Counted from the first letter of the stretch, positions 29,513 through 39,365 are shown. The stretch is 64,000 nt of DNA from Pseudomonas fluorescens Q2-87 (GCF_000281895.1 NZ_CM001558.1:248001-312000); one strand, 5' to 3'. A program made the numbers and translations. Notes: a model not told the origin generated them from the sequence alone.

Positions 29513-30480
29513 TGCGTGTAACCTTGCAGCCTTCCGGTGCGGTGCTGGAAATCCAGCCCGCCGAGCGGATCCTCGATGGCGCGCGGCGCCTGGGCTATGA
29601 ATGCCCGCAAAGCTGCCGCAACGGCAACTGCCATGTGTGTGGCGCGTTGCTGGTGGAGGGCCGTGTGAAACAGGCAGGCGAGGTGCGCGATCACGGTGAG
29701 ATCTTTACGTGCATCGCCGAACCGCTGGAAGACTGCGTGGTGCTGTGGGATGGCGTGTTGTCGCCGGGTGAATTGCCGGTACGACAGCTGTCTTGCCAGG
29801 TCATCGAATGCGCCGAGGTGGGTGGCGATGTCTGGCGGGTTCGCCTGCGCGCGCCGGCCGGCAAGCCGCCGCGCTATCACGCTGGGCAATACCTGATGAT
29901 CGAACGGGAGAACGGTGAGAAGTCGGCATTCTCCCTGGCCTCGGCGCCCCACGCCGGCCGCGAGCTGCAACTGCATGTCCTGGCGCGCGAAAGCAGTGCA
30001 CAAGCGCTGCTGGAGCAACTGCGTCGCAATCCCAACGTGCGCATCGAAATGCCCTTTGGCGACACTCATCTGTCTGAACTGCCGGACGGTCCGTTGGTGC
30101 TGATCGCTGCCGGTACCGGCATGGCGCAGATGCACAGCCTGATCGAGCATTGCCGTGCCGAGGGTTTCAAGCATCCGGTGCATCTGTATTGGGGCGTGCG
30201 GCGACCGGACGATTTCTATGAAATCGAACATTGGGATGAATGGAAAAAACTGCCGAACCTGTACCTGCACAAAGTCGTCAGCGATCTGTGTGGGTGGGAA
30301 GGCCGTTGCGGGATGCTCCATGAAGCCGTGTGCGAGGACATCAGCGATCTTTCCAGAGTGCATGTCTATGCCAGCGGCTCGCCGGCGATGATCTACGCCA
30401 CCCTCGACGCACTGGTAGATGCCGGAATGGACGCGCACCAGATGCGCGCCGATGTTTTCGCATATGCGCCACGGACTTAG
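29512..30480 (+). CDS. Ferredoxin-NAD(P)H reductase-like flavoprotein (CDP-6-deoxy-delta-3,4-glucoseen reductase family)
   Basis: A 322-residue two-module protein. Residues about 1-85 are a plant-type [2Fe-2S] ferredoxin domain with cysteines in CRNGNCHVC and a fourth in GEIFTC. The rest is a ferredoxin reductase: FAD-binding YHAGQYLMIERENGEKSAFSLAS, then NAD-binding PLVLIAAGTGMAQMHSLIEH. It is annotated in Pseudomonas after a sugar-reductase homologue, but its position overlapping ubiD suggests an electron-transfer role linked to UbiD or another redox reaction. ATG 29512 is preferred over the in-frame TTG at 29509. Confidence 0.85.
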   Translation: MRVTLQPSGAVLEIQPAERILDGARRLGYECPQSCRNGNCHVCGALLVEGRVKQAGEVRDHGEIFTCIAEPLEDCVVLWDGVLSPGELPVRQLSCQVIECAEVGGDVWRVRLRAPAGKPPRYHAGQYLMIERENGEKSAFSLASAPHAGRELQLHVLARESSAQALLEQLRRNPNVRIEMPFGDTHLSELPDGPLVLIAAGTGMAQMHSLIEHCRAEGFKHPVHLYWGVRRPDDFYEIEHWDEWKKLPNLYLHKVVSDLCGWEGRCGMLHEAVCEDISDLSRVHVYASGSPAMIYATLDALVDAGMDAHQMRADVFAYAPRT

Positions 30481-30497
30481 CGGCTGACCCAGGATCC

Positions 30498-30527
30498 TGT
30501 GGTGAGGGAGCAAGCTCCCTTGCCACA
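30498..30527. repeat. Single REP hairpin
   Basis: One 30-base inverted repeat (TGTGGTGAGGGAGC / GCTCCCTTGCCACA type, with one G-T mismatch) after the ferredoxin-reductase gene. It is the degenerate, unpaired form of the first REP type. Confidence 0.75.
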
Positions 30528-30701
30528 CGCATATATCAGCGAATATGCCGATTCGGTATTTAGTCCGCCGGCCAGATGCCGTTAAGGTATATAACAGCGC
30601 CCCCGGATGGCATTCAATTTGCCTTGATTCTGCCGAGCGTCAGCGTCATGACGGCGCGCTATCGAGCTATATCAATTGCGAGGAGCCCTACGCTACCGGC
30701 C

Positions 30702-31370
30702 ATGACCGCTATCGAATCCGCCATTATCTGTGCCCCATACCCGCCACGGCTTGACCTGGGACCGAAGCTGACGCGTGAGCAATTGCTCGCCTCGATGCAA
30801 TTGACCATGGGTCTTCACCAGGGCGGCCCGGTCTGGCTGTTCGCCTACGGTTCATTGATCTGGCGGCCTGAATGCACGGCGGTTGAGCGGGTGCGCGGCC
30901 GGGTCCATGGCTATCATCGTGGCTTGTATTTATGGTCCCACGAACATCGCGGCACCCCGGAGTTGCCGGGGCTGGTATTCGGGCTGGATCGCGGCGGCTC
31001 GTGCAGCGGCTTCGCTTATCGACTGCCGGAGGATAATCTCGAGGAATCGCTGTTTGCCTTGTGGCAGCGCGAGATGCCATTCCCGTCCTATCGTCCCCAC
31101 TGGCTCAGTTGCCGCCTCGAAGATGGCAGTCGGGTGCAGGCCCTGGGGTTTGTGCTCGAACGACACCTGCCCAGTTATGCCGGCAACTTGCCGGACCATG
31201 TGCTGAGCCAGGTGTTCGAAAGCGCCTGCGGGCGGTATGGCACCACCCGCGACTACGTCGAGCAGACCATTCAGGCCCTGCGCAGCCACGCCATGCCAGA
31301 CCGAAATCTGGAGGCGCGGCTCAAGCGCTGCAAATCAGCGCTGGATCAGGCTACCGCTTTGCGGCTCTGA
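30702..31370 (+). CDS. ChaC-like gamma-glutamylcyclotransferase
   Basis: A 222-residue protein with the gamma-glutamylcyclotransferase fold: the substrate loop [14 protein letters not shown] (YGSL), and [17 protein letters not shown]. The glutathione-specific ChaC family cleaves glutathione to 5-oxoproline and Cys-Gly; the catalytic glutamate is likely E in [18 protein letters not shown] 30702 was chosen because homology starts just after it. The ribosome site (AGGAG at 30681) is farther than ideal, so the start could differ. It overlaps the convergent glpT gene by 25 bases. Confidence 0.82.
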   Translation: MTAIESAIICAPYPPRLDLGPKLTREQLLASMQLTMGLHQGGPVWLFAYGSLIWRPECTAVERVRGRVHGYHRGLYLWSHEHRGTPELPGLVFGLDRGGSCSGFAYRLPEDNLEESLFALWQREMPFPSYRPHWLSCRLEDGSRVQALGFVLERHLPSYAGNLPDHVLSQVFESACGRYGTTRDYVEQTIQALRSHAMPDRNLEARLKRCKSALDQATALRL

Positions 31371-32695
31371 CTGGCGACTTGCTTGTGCCTCAGGGTTGGC
31401 GCGAGGAACGCCATCGACAGCAGGCAGGCGCCGATCAGCAGCACAAAACCACCGTCCCAACCGAAATGGTCCACGGTGTAGCCCATAGCGGCACTGGCCG
31501 CGACTGAACCTCCCAGGTAACCAAACAGCCCCGTGAAGCCTGCGGCGGTACCGGCGGCTTTCTTCGGCGCCAGTTCAAGTGCCTGCAAACCGATCAGCAT
31601 CACCGGGCCGTAGATCAGGAAGCCGATGGAAACCAGGGCGATCATGTCAACGGTCGGGTTGCCGGCCGGGTTCAGCCAATACACCAGCGTTGCCACGGTC
31701 ACCAGCGCCATGAACACCATGCCGGTCAGGCCACGGTTGCCACGAAAGATCTTGTCCGACATCCAGCCGCACAGCAACGTGCCGGGAATGCCTGCCCATT
31801 CATAGAAGAAATAGGCCCAGGAGCTTTTGTCGACTGTGAAACCCTTGGCTTCCTTGAGGTAGGTTGGCGCCCAGTCCAGCACGCCGTAGCGCAGCAGATA
31901 GACGAAGACGTTGGCCAGGGCGATGTACCAGAGCATCTTGTTGCGCAGCACGTATTTGACGAAGATTTCCTTGGCGCTGAATTCGTTCTCGTGACTGGCG
32001 TCGTAGCCTTCCGGGTAATCGTTCTTGTATTTCTCGATCGGCGGCAGGCCTACCGATTGCGGCGTGTCGCGCATGGTCACGAAAGCAAACACCGCCACGG
32101 CAAGCGCCACGGTAGCGGGGACATAGAATGCAGAATGCCAGTCGTTGAACCAGCCCATCCCCAACAGGAACAGCGGGCCGATCAGGCCGCCGCCGACGTT
32201 GTGCGCCACGTTCCACACCGACACCACGCCGCCGCGTTCCTTTTGCGACCACCAGTGCACCATGGTCCGCCCGCTCGGCGGCCAGCCCATGCCCTGGGCC
32301 CAACCGTTGATGAACAGCAGGATGAACATGATGGTCACGCTGGACGTCGCCCAAGGTGCGAAACCGAAAATGAACATCACGCCTGCCGAGACCAGCAAGC
32401 CGAAGGGCAGGAAGTAGCGCGGGTTGGAGCGATCGGACACCAGGCCCATCAGGAACTTCGAAAGCCCATAGGCAATGGCGATGGCCGACATGGCCAGGCC
32501 CAGTTGACCACGGGTATAGCCCTCGTCGATCAGGTATGGCATGGCCAGGGAGAAATTCTTGCGCAGCAGGTAATACCCGGCGTAGCCAAAGAAGATGCCG
32601 GCAAAGATCTGCCAGCGAAGGCGTCGGTAGGTACTGTCTATTTTTTCTTCAGGCAGGGACGCCTGATGAGCGGCGGGACGAAAGAAAGCAAACAT
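31346..32695 (-). CDS. glpT: Glycerol-3-phosphate transporter GlpT
   Basis: A 449-residue major facilitator protein with 12 membrane segments. It matches the organophosphate:phosphate antiporter GlpT throughout: [58 protein letters not shown] and [18 protein letters not shown], including the arginines that bind phosphate. It exchanges glycerol-3-phosphate for inorganic phosphate. Two GlpR-type operators lie upstream. Confidence 0.94.
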   Translation of the reverse strand: MFAFFRPAAHQASLPEEKIDSTYRRLRWQIFAGIFFGYAGYYLLRKNFSLAMPYLIDEGYTRGQLGLAMSAIAIAYGLSKFLMGLVSDRSNPRYFLPFGLLVSAGVMFIFGFAPWATSSVTIMFILLFINGWAQGMGWPPSGRTMVHWWSQKERGGVVSVWNVAHNVGGGLIGPLFLLGMGWFNDWHSAFYVPATVALAVAVFAFVTMRDTPQSVGLPPIEKYKNDYPEGYDASHENEFSAKEIFVKYVLRNKMLWYIALANVFVYLLRYGVLDWAPTYLKEAKGFTVDKSSWAYFFYEWAGIPGTLLCGWMSDKIFRGNRGLTGMVFMALVTVATLVYWLNPAGNPTVDMIALVSIGFLIYGPVMLIGLQALELAPKKAAGTAAGFTGLFGYLGGSVAASAAMGYTVDHFGWDGGFVLLIGACLLSMAFLAPTLRHKQVASQSRKAVA

Positions 32696-32739
32696 TCAAG
32701 GGCTCCAGTTTCTTGTTATGACTGCGGATGCGAATGTTA

Positions 32740-32759
32740 CAGTTTCGTTACCGAAAATA
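32740..32759. promoter_or_regulatory. GlpR-type operator 1 upstream of glpT
   Basis: The core TTCGTTACCGAA (32744-32755) matches the centre of the GlpR operator consensus known from E. coli (TTCGWTAWCGAA) at all but one position. It lies about 45 bases before the glpT start. Confidence 0.55.
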
Positions 32760-32801
32760 GCATTGATTCTCATCGCTAAAAAGAGGAAGTTTTCTCGAAA
32801 G

Positions 32802-32821
32802 GATGTTCTTAAACGAACATA
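32802..32821. promoter_or_regulatory. GlpR-type operator 2 upstream of glpT
   Basis: GATGTTCTTAAACGAACATA has perfect ATGTTC / GAACAT arms and fits the E. coli GlpR consensus WATGTTCGWTAWCGAACATW at about 16 of 20 positions. It is 62 bases from operator 1. Confidence 0.55.
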
Positions 32822-32915
32822 TCGCGCGGGGATAAGCACGGGGCGTTGCAGGGACGGTCGCCGATGGATAGCTTACCGCCCGTCAGGACCGTGGCGTCAG
32901 GCGGCTGGAGCAGAC

Positions 32916-32940
32916 GCGGTCCACGGCTCAGGTGGACCGC
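32916..32940 (-). terminator. Possible terminator hairpin after the quinone reductase gene
   Basis: Perfect 9-base arms (GCGGTCCAC / GTGGACCGC) around a 7-base loop, 11 bases beyond the gene's stop on the minus strand. No T tract follows, so termination strength is uncertain. Confidence 0.4.
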
Positions 32941-32950
32941 CTTGAGGGAT

Positions 32951-33928
32951 TCAACGCACCTGCACGACCACTTTCCCCACGGCCTTGCGCTGCGCCAGAT
33001 CGTTGATCGCCTGGGCGGCGTTGCCCAGCGGGTAAGTCTGCGACACCAGCGGTTTGAGCTTGCCTTCGGCAAACCAGCCGAACAATTGCTGGAAGTTGGC
33101 GGCGTTGTCCTGGGGTTGGCGCTGGGCGAACGAACCCCAGAACACGCCGAGCACGGCGGCACCTTTGAGCAGCGCCAGGTTCACCGGTAGCTCGGGAATG
33201 CGCCCGCTGGCGAAGCCGACCACCAGCAGCCGACCGTTCCAGGCGATGGCGCGGATAGCCTGGTCGAACAGGTCGCCGCCCACCGGGTCGTAGATCACAT
33301 CGGCGCCCTGGCCATCGGTGAGGCGCTTGATTTCCTCCTTCAGGCTGGTTTCGCTGTAGTTGATCAATTCATCGGCACCGGCGGCCTTGGCCACGGCGAG
33401 CTTCCCTGCGCTGCTGGCGGCGGCGATCACCCTGGCACCCATGGCCTTGCCGATTTCCACCGCCGCGAGGCCGACGCCACCGGAAGCGCCGAGCACCAGC
33501 AGGGTTTCGCCCGGTTGCAGGTGGGCCCGCTGCTTGAGCGCGTGCATCGAGGTGCCGTAGGTCATGCTGAAAGCCGCCGCGGTGTTGAAATCCATGGACG
33601 CAGGGATCGGCAGCACGTTATAGCCCGGCACCGCGACCTGTTCGGCAAAGCTGCCCCAGCCGGTCAGCGCCATCACCCGGTCACCCACCTTCAGGTGACT
33701 GACTTTTTCACCCACCTCACGAACCACGCCTGCCGCTTCGCCCCCGGGGGAAAACGGGAAGGGCGGCTTGAATTGATATTTACCCTCGATGATCAGCGTG
33801 TCAGGGAAATTCACCCCGGCGGCATGCACATCCAGCAGCACTTCGTTTTTCTTCGCGACGGGGCTGGCGACGTCTTCCAGCACCAGCGATTCGGCAGGAC
33901 CGAATTCTTTGCACAGCACGGCTTTCAT
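32951..33928 (-). CDS. qor: Zinc-independent quinone reductase (Qor-like MDR family)
   Basis: A 325-residue medium-chain dehydrogenase/reductase. The N terminus MKAVLCKEFGPAESLVLEDV and the NAD(P)-binding motif LLVLGASGGVGLAAVEIGKAMG are the quinone oxidoreductase pattern; the cysteine/histidine ligands of zinc alcohol dehydrogenases are absent. It would reduce quinones or enoyl compounds with NADPH. The start complementary to 33926-33928 follows AAAGGAAT and agrees with family length; the open frame extends 30 codons upstream. Confidence 0.88.
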   Translation of the reverse strand: MKAVLCKEFGPAESLVLEDVASPVAKKNEVLLDVHAAGVNFPDTLIIEGKYQFKPPFPFSPGGEAAGVVREVGEKVSHLKVGDRVMALTGWGSFAEQVAVPGYNVLPIPASMDFNTAAAFSMTYGTSMHALKQRAHLQPGETLLVLGASGGVGLAAVEIGKAMGARVIAAASSAGKLAVAKAAGADELINYSETSLKEEIKRLTDGQGADVIYDPVGGDLFDQAIRAIAWNGRLLVVGFASGRIPELPVNLALLKGAAVLGVFWGSFAQRQPQDNAANFQQLFGWFAEGKLKPLVSQTYPLGNAAQAINDLAQRKAVGKVVVQVR

Positions 33929-34078
33929 CAGGGCTATTCCTTTGGGAGTGATGGCCGATAAGTGTAGGTGTGAGAGTCGACGGGTCAACGAGCATGCCTC
34001 GCCCTGATAGCCGGCCATAAGCTTGTGCTTGAACGGCGGGGCGGTATGCTGGGCCGCAAACCGAATGAGGAATCAATT

Positions 34079-34495
34079 TTGAAAGCGCGGATCATGTTGT
34101 TGCTGGCCCTGTCGTTGCCCGTGGCGGCGATGGCCGAAGAGGCCAAGGAAGTGAAAGAAGGCGAGGCGCCGAAGGTCAGCTACATCACCCTCAGCCCACC
34201 GTTCGTGGGCAATTATGGCTTGGACGGCACTGCGAAGTTGAAGGTCTACAAGGCCGATGTGGCTCTGCGCGTGACCGGCGAAGCCGCCGCTGCGGCGGTG
34301 AAGGCCAACGAGCCGCTGATTCGCAACCAATTGGTGGCGCTGTTCGCCCAGCAGACCAGCGAGACGATGAACAGCCTCGAAGCCAAGGAAAAACTGCGTC
34401 AAGAAGCCTTGAAACAGACCCAGCAGGTGATGAACGACGAAACCGGCAAGCCGATGGTGGAAGATTTGTTGTTCAATAACCTGATCATTCAATAA
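34079..34495 (+). CDS. FliL-like exported protein
   Basis: A 138-residue protein with a short hydrophobic N terminus (ARIMLLLALSLPVAAMA) acting as signal peptide or anchor, followed by a FliL-type domain: VSYITLSPPFVGNYG, KVYKADVALRV, NEPLIRNQLVALFAQQ and VEDLLFNNLIIQ. Flagellar FliL helps stator function, but no flagellar genes are nearby and Pseudomonas has a separate fliL, so this is a stand-alone relative. I chose TTG 34079 because GAGGA lies eight bases before it; ATG 34094 is the alternative. Confidence 0.78.
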   Translation: MKARIMLLLALSLPVAAMAEEAKEVKEGEAPKVSYITLSPPFVGNYGLDGTAKLKVYKADVALRVTGEAAAAAVKANEPLIRNQLVALFAQQTSETMNSLEAKEKLRQEALKQTQQVMNDETGKPMVEDLLFNNLIIQ

Positions 34496-34558
34496 AAGAC
34501 AGGTTCGCAGCCTTGGGCAGCGCCCGGATATCCGCGCGTTGCCCGAGGCTGTGCTTTA

Positions 34559-35677
34559 TCACGAAGCCAGGCTTTTACGAAAACGTCCCAGGGCAATGGC
34601 AAAGAACACCAGCCCGATGGCCGCCAGTGCCAGCAGGTCCGGCCATACCACGCCAACGCCTGCGTCACGGAACAGGATCGCTGCACTGAGGCTGACGAAG
34701 TGGGTCGAAGGCGATCCTTGCATCACCCATTGCAGCCATTGCGGCATGCTGTCCAGCGGCGTACTGCCGCCGGACAACAGCAGCATCGGGATGATGACCG
34801 GGATCGACAGCAAACCGAATTGCGGCGTCGAGCGGGCCAGGGTGGCAAGGAAGATGCCCAGGGCGGTGCTGGCGAACAGGTAGAGCGCAGTCACCAACAG
34901 GAACAGCAACATGGAGCCGGCAAGGGGCACGCCCAGTGCGAACCTGACGATGATTTCCAGTGATGCCCAGGTGCACAGCACGACCACCAGCATATTGCTC
35001 CAGATTTTCGCCAGCATGATTTCCAGCGCCGTCAGTGGCAGCACCAGCAGGTGGTCGAGGGTGCCGTGCTCGCGTTCGCGCAGCAGTGCGGTGCCGGTCA
35101 GGATGATCGCCAGGATCGTGATGTTATTGACGATCTGGATCACCGCCAGGAACCAGCCACCCTCCAGATTGGTATTGAACAGCGCGCGGGTGGTCAGCCT
35201 CACGGGCGTTTGCTCGCGGGTTTGCGCCTGGCCGCTGTAGGCCAACAGTTCCTGTTGGAAAATCCGTCCGATATAGCCGGCCCCCATGAAGGCCTGGCTC
35301 ATGGCCGTGGCATCGACGTTCAGTTGCAGCGCCGGCTCGCGTCCGGCGAGCAGATCGGCCTGGAAGTTGGCGGGTACGTTGATCACAAAGGTGTAGTGGC
35401 CGCTGTCCATGACCTTGTCCAGTTCGGTGTAGGGCAGCGCCACCGGGGCTTGGAATTCCGGCGGTTGAAGCACCTGGGCCAATTGGCGGGAAACATGGCT
35501 CTGGTCTTCGTCCACCACCGCCACGCTGGCATTGTGGACGCCGATCACCGAACCGGCGGCCGGCATGTAGATCGCCACCGTGAAGGCGTAGCCCAAGAAC
35601 AACAGCAGGACAGAGTCGTACCTCAGGCTGGTCAATTCCTTGAGCCCAAGGCGCCAGATATGTGAAAGCGTGTGCAT
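34559..35677 (-). CDS. yhhJ: ABC-2 type transporter permease (YhhJ-like)
   Basis: A 372-residue ABC-2 membrane protein with one N-terminal membrane segment, a large periplasmic domain (about residues 45-175, HNASVAVVDEDQSHVSRQL) and five C-terminal segments (ILAIILTGTALLREREHGTLDHLLVLPLTALEIMLAK). It matches YhhJ, partner of RbbA. The start overlaps the rbbA-like stop by one base. The three genes form one operon with the HlyD-type gene first. Confidence 0.85.
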   Translation of the reverse strand: MHTLSHIWRLGLKELTSLRYDSVLLLFLGYAFTVAIYMPAAGSVIGVHNASVAVVDEDQSHVSRQLAQVLQPPEFQAPVALPYTELDKVMDSGHYTFVINVPANFQADLLAGREPALQLNVDATAMSQAFMGAGYIGRIFQQELLAYSGQAQTREQTPVRLTTRALFNTNLEGGWFLAVIQIVNNITILAIILTGTALLREREHGTLDHLLVLPLTALEIMLAKIWSNMLVVVLCTWASLEIIVRFALGVPLAGSMLLFLLVTALYLFASTALGIFLATLARSTPQFGLLSIPVIIPMLLLSGGSTPLDSMPQWLQWVMQGSPSTHFVSLSAAILFRDAGVGVVWPDLLALAAIGLVFFAIALGRFRKSLAS

Positions 35678-38403
35678 CAGGCCTCCTGCTTTTTCAGCAT
35701 GATCAGGCTGAGCCCGGTGAAGCCCAGGAAAAAACCGAATAACGCCAGGCATTGCGGCCACAACTGGCGCAAGTCCAGAGCCTTGGTGAACGTGCCGACG
35801 GCGATATCGAGGAAATAACCGGCGGGAAACAACTGGCCCATCACCGACGCTGCGCCCTCCAAGGACGAGCGCGGCACGATCAGCCCCGAGAATTGAATGG
35901 TCGGCAGGCTGGTGATGATCATGGTGCCGAGGATCGCCGCGATCTGGGTGCGGGTGAACGCCGAGATCAACAAGCCCATGCTGGTGGTCGCCAGCACGTA
36001 GAGCAGGCCGCCAACTGCCAGTGTCAGACCGCTGCCCTTGAATGGCACGCCGAACAGCCAGCGATTCATCGCCGTCAGCAGGGCCAGGTTGACCAGGCTC
36101 ACGGCCAGGTAGGGCGCTTGTTTGCCCAACAGGAATTCCAGGCGGGTCAGCGGCGTGGCATAGAAGTTGGTGATCGAGCCCAGCTCCTTTTCCCGCACGA
36201 TGCCCAGGGCGGTCAACATGGCGGGAATGAACGCGAGGATCAGGGCCATCACGCCCGGCCCGATGGCGTTCACGCTGACCACGTCCTGGTTGTAGCGAAA
36301 CCGGGTTTCCAGTTTGGCCGTGGCTTGCGGGTTTCGCGCCGGGCTGCTCTGTTCGGCCCACTGTTCGAGGTTGGCCTGATGCACCGCTTGGACATAGTTG
36401 CGACTGGTCTCGGCGCGAAACGGCATGCCACCGTCCAGCCAGGCGCCGACGGTGGGTTGCCGACCGGCATACAGATCGCGACCAAAACCGGGTGGTATTT
36501 CCAGGGCCAGCTTGATTTCCGAGCGTTGCAGGCGTCGATGCAGTTCGGCCGCGTCCCGGATGACCGGCTGCTCCTCGAAGTAGCGCGAACTGCGAAACGC
36601 TTCCAGGTAGGCGCGGCTTTGCGGGCTCTGGTCCTGGTCGTACACGGCGAAGGCGAGTTTCTCCACGTCCAGGGAGATGCCGTAGCCAAAGATCACCATC
36701 ATGAACAGGGCGCCGAGCAGGGCGAACGCCATACGCACTTTGTCGCGCAGCAGTTCCTTGCCTTCGCGGTTGGCGACGGCCAGCAGGCGACCGAAGCTGA
36801 GGCCGCGTCGTTCCGGTGGGGCATCGGCATTATCGAGGGCGACGGGAACGGCGTCCGGCTGCGCCTCGCCTTGGGCCTGTTCCAGACACGTAACGAACGC
36901 GGCTTCCAGGGTCTGGCCGTTGAACTGCGCCTGTAGGGCTGCGGGGGTATCGCAAGCCAGGACCTTGCCGGCGTGCATCAGTGAAATGCGGTCGCAGCGT
37001 TGGGCTTCGTTCATGAAGTGCGTGGAGAGAAAAATCGTCACGCCCTGTTCGCGAGACAACTCGATCAGCAGGCGCCAGAAATCATCCCGCGCGGCCGGGT
37101 CCACGCCGGAGGTCGGTTCGTCGAGAATCAGCACTTCCGGGCGATGCAGCACCGCCACCGCCAGGGACAGGCGCTGGCGCAAGCCCAGGGGAAGCGCCCC
37201 GGAGGGTTGGTCGCTAAAGTCCTGGAGCTTGAAGCGCTGGATCAATTCTTCGATACGGCTGGCGCTTTCGCTCTTGGGCAAGTCGAACAGCTTCGCGTGC
37301 AGGGCCAGGTTCTGACGCACGCTCAATTCGCCATACAGTGAAAAGCTCTGGGACATGAAGCCTACGCGTTTGCGGGTGGCGAGGTCCTTGGCGTTGACTG
37401 GATTGCCTAGCAGGCGAGCGGTGCCTTCGCTGGCCGGCATCAGTCCGGTCAGCACTTTCATGGTGGTGGTCTTGCCGCAACCGTTGGAGCCCAGGAAACC
37501 GAAAATCTCGCCACGCCCAATCGCGAAACTGACGCGGTCCACCGCCGTGAAATCACCGAAGCGCAAGGTGAGGTCGTGGGCTTCGATGGCGATGTCGGCG
37601 GTGCCGGCGGATCGGGGCGGAATCGCCAATGGCTGGGCGTCGCGGCCATTGTCGCCCTGGAAATGCGTGAACGCCGAGTCGAGCTTGCCATCGGGCGTGA
37701 CTGCGGCCAATTCGGCGCTCAGTCCTTGGGCGATCAAGCGACCGTTGTCGAGCATCAGGCAGTGCTCGAATTGTTCGGCTTCCTCCATATAGGCCGTGGC
37801 GACCAAGAGCGTGAGTTGCGGTCGCTGCCGGCGCACGTCTTCTATCAATTCCCAGAAACGGCGTCGCGACAAGGGGTCCACGCCAGTCGTGGGTTCGTCG
37901 AGAATCAGCAGGTCCGGCTCGTGGATCAATGCACAGCACAGGCCGAGCTTCTGTTTCATGCCGCCGGACAGCTTGCCGGCTGGGCGATCGGCAAAACGCT
38001 GGAGGTCGGTGGCCAGCAGCAATGTGCCCATGCGTTGCTCGCATTCGGCCCGCGACAGCCCGAACAGCGTGCCGAAAAACCGGACGTTTTCACGTATCGA
38101 TAAGTCAGGATAAAGATTGCCGCCCAGCCCTTGCGGCATGAACGCGATGCGGCGATAGAGGGTGTTGCGATGACGACGGTCCTCGATCGAGGCTCCCAGT
38201 ACGTCCAGTTCGCCGCGCTGGAGCTTTTTCACCCCGGCAATCAGCCCGAGCAGGCTCGATTTACCCGCCCCGTCCGGGCCGATCAGGCCACAGCGTGTAC
38301 CGGCAGGCAGGCTGAAGGCAATGTCGCTGAGGGCGAGATGCTGGCCGTAGCGATGCTCCAAGGCTGCGGCGCGCAGCGCCGGTGCGCCAACGCTGACGGT
38401 CAT
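35677..38403 (-). CDS. rbbA: RbbA-like fusion: two ABC ATPase domains plus ABC-2 permease
   Basis: A 908-residue protein, close to E. coli RbbA in length and layout. ATPase 1 has GPDGAGKSS and LSGGMKQKLGL. ATPase 2 (from about residue 275) has GSNGCGKTTTM and a degenerate signature LPLGLRQRLSL; both have LILDEPT-type Walker B. The C-terminal ABC-2 permease half begins near residue 535 (REGKELLRDKVRMAFALLG). RbbA was reported as ribosome-associated in E. coli, but the fused permease and neighbouring HlyD/YhhJ genes point to an exporter. Confidence 0.9.
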   Translation of the reverse strand: MTVSVGAPALRAAALEHRYGQHLALSDIAFSLPAGTRCGLIGPDGAGKSSLLGLIAGVKKLQRGELDVLGASIEDRRHRNTLYRRIAFMPQGLGGNLYPDLSIRENVRFFGTLFGLSRAECEQRMGTLLLATDLQRFADRPAGKLSGGMKQKLGLCCALIHEPDLLILDEPTTGVDPLSRRRFWELIEDVRRQRPQLTLLVATAYMEEAEQFEHCLMLDNGRLIAQGLSAELAAVTPDGKLDSAFTHFQGDNGRDAQPLAIPPRSAGTADIAIEAHDLTLRFGDFTAVDRVSFAIGRGEIFGFLGSNGCGKTTTMKVLTGLMPASEGTARLLGNPVNAKDLATRKRVGFMSQSFSLYGELSVRQNLALHAKLFDLPKSESASRIEELIQRFKLQDFSDQPSGALPLGLRQRLSLAVAVLHRPEVLILDEPTSGVDPAARDDFWRLLIELSREQGVTIFLSTHFMNEAQRCDRISLMHAGKVLACDTPAALQAQFNGQTLEAAFVTCLEQAQGEAQPDAVPVALDNADAPPERRGLSFGRLLAVANREGKELLRDKVRMAFALLGALFMMVIFGYGISLDVEKLAFAVYDQDQSPQSRAYLEAFRSSRYFEEQPVIRDAAELHRRLQRSEIKLALEIPPGFGRDLYAGRQPTVGAWLDGGMPFRAETSRNYVQAVHQANLEQWAEQSSPARNPQATAKLETRFRYNQDVVSVNAIGPGVMALILAFIPAMLTALGIVREKELGSITNFYATPLTRLEFLLGKQAPYLAVSLVNLALLTAMNRWLFGVPFKGSGLTLAVGGLLYVLATTSMGLLISAFTRTQIAAILGTMIITSLPTIQFSGLIVPRSSLEGAASVMGQLFPAGYFLDIAVGTFTKALDLRQLWPQCLALFGFFLGFTGLSLIMLKKQEA

Positions 38404-39365
38404 TGCAAGTTGGCCGGCCAGTCGATGGGGGCTGTGCGCACGTAGCCGGCGCCGGGCATGCCGGGCTTGGCCTGGGGCACTTCGCCGGGCCGGGTCAGGC
38501 GCACCTTGACGCGAAACACCAGCTTCTGGCGTTCATCACGGGTTTCGACTTCCTTGGGCGTGAACTGAGACTTGGCCGCGACGAAACTGACCCTGGCCGG
38601 CAGTGGCCGTTCGGGCAGGGCGTCGAGCAGCAGTCGTGCCTCATCGCCCACTGCCAGTTTTCCGGCGACCGAAGCCGGCAGATAGAGATTCATGTACTGG
38701 TCGTTCGGATCGATCATCAGCAGCACCCGTCCACCGGCGCCCAGCACTTCGCCCGGCTCGGCCAGGCGCAGTTGGATCACGCCATCGATCGGTGCGCGCA
38801 ACGTGCTGTCGTCTATTTCACTGGTGAGTTGGGCTACCTGGGCCTGGGTCGCGCCGATGGCCGCTGTCGCCGCCGACACCTGGGCTCGGGCCGCATTGAC
38901 GGCGGCGTTGGCAGTGTCTACGCGTGCTTGCTGCTGGTCGATGATCTGACCGCTGGCGTAGCCACGCTTGAACAGTTCTTGAGTCCGCTTGAGTTCCTGG
39001 TGGGCAAGCAATTGTTCGCTCTGGCGCAACTGCACGTTGGCCTCGGTGGCGGCAAGGTTCTGCCGGGCGCGTACAACTTCGGCTTCGGCCTGGTTGCGCT
39101 GGGCCTCCAGGGTCCGGGTGTCCATGCGCGCCAGCACTTGGCCCTTGGTGACGTTATCGCCTTCCTCGACATGGACCTCGGCCAGGCGCCCGGGCGTCTT
39201 GCTGGCGATCTGGACTTCGGTGGCCTCCAGGCGTCCGTTGCCCATGCTCAGGCCTGGCGGCAGACGATCGTGGCGGGACTTCCAGTAGCCGAACCCGCCG
39301 GCGGCCAGCAACACCGCCATCAAGGCGATTGCGAAAAAGCGAGAGGTACGGGGGTTCGTCGACAT
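38400..39365 (-). CDS. yhiI: HlyD-family periplasmic adaptor (YhiI-like)
   Basis: A 321-residue membrane fusion protein: an N-terminal anchor (FFAIALMAVLLAAGGFGYW), a lipoyl half (IASKTPGRLAEVHVEEGDNVTKGQVLARMD), a long helical hairpin (about residues 80-185), the second lipoyl half (LRAPIDGVIQLRLAEPGEVL) and a beta barrel. It would link the inner-membrane ABC exporter to an outer-membrane channel. The ATG complementary to 39363-39365 is preferred because GCAGG lies eight bases before it. It overlaps the rbbA-like start by four bases. Confidence 0.87.
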   Translation of the reverse strand: MSTNPRTSRFFAIALMAVLLAAGGFGYWKSRHDRLPPGLSMGNGRLEATEVQIASKTPGRLAEVHVEEGDNVTKGQVLARMDTRTLEAQRNQAEAEVVRARQNLAATEANVQLRQSEQLLAHQELKRTQELFKRGYASGQIIDQQQARVDTANAAVNAARAQVSAATAAIGATQAQVAQLTSEIDDSTLRAPIDGVIQLRLAEPGEVLGAGGRVLLMIDPNDQYMNLYLPASVAGKLAVGDEARLLLDALPERPLPARVSFVAAKSQFTPKEVETRDERQKLVFRVKVRLTRPGEVPQAKPGMPGAGYVRTAPIDWPANLQ

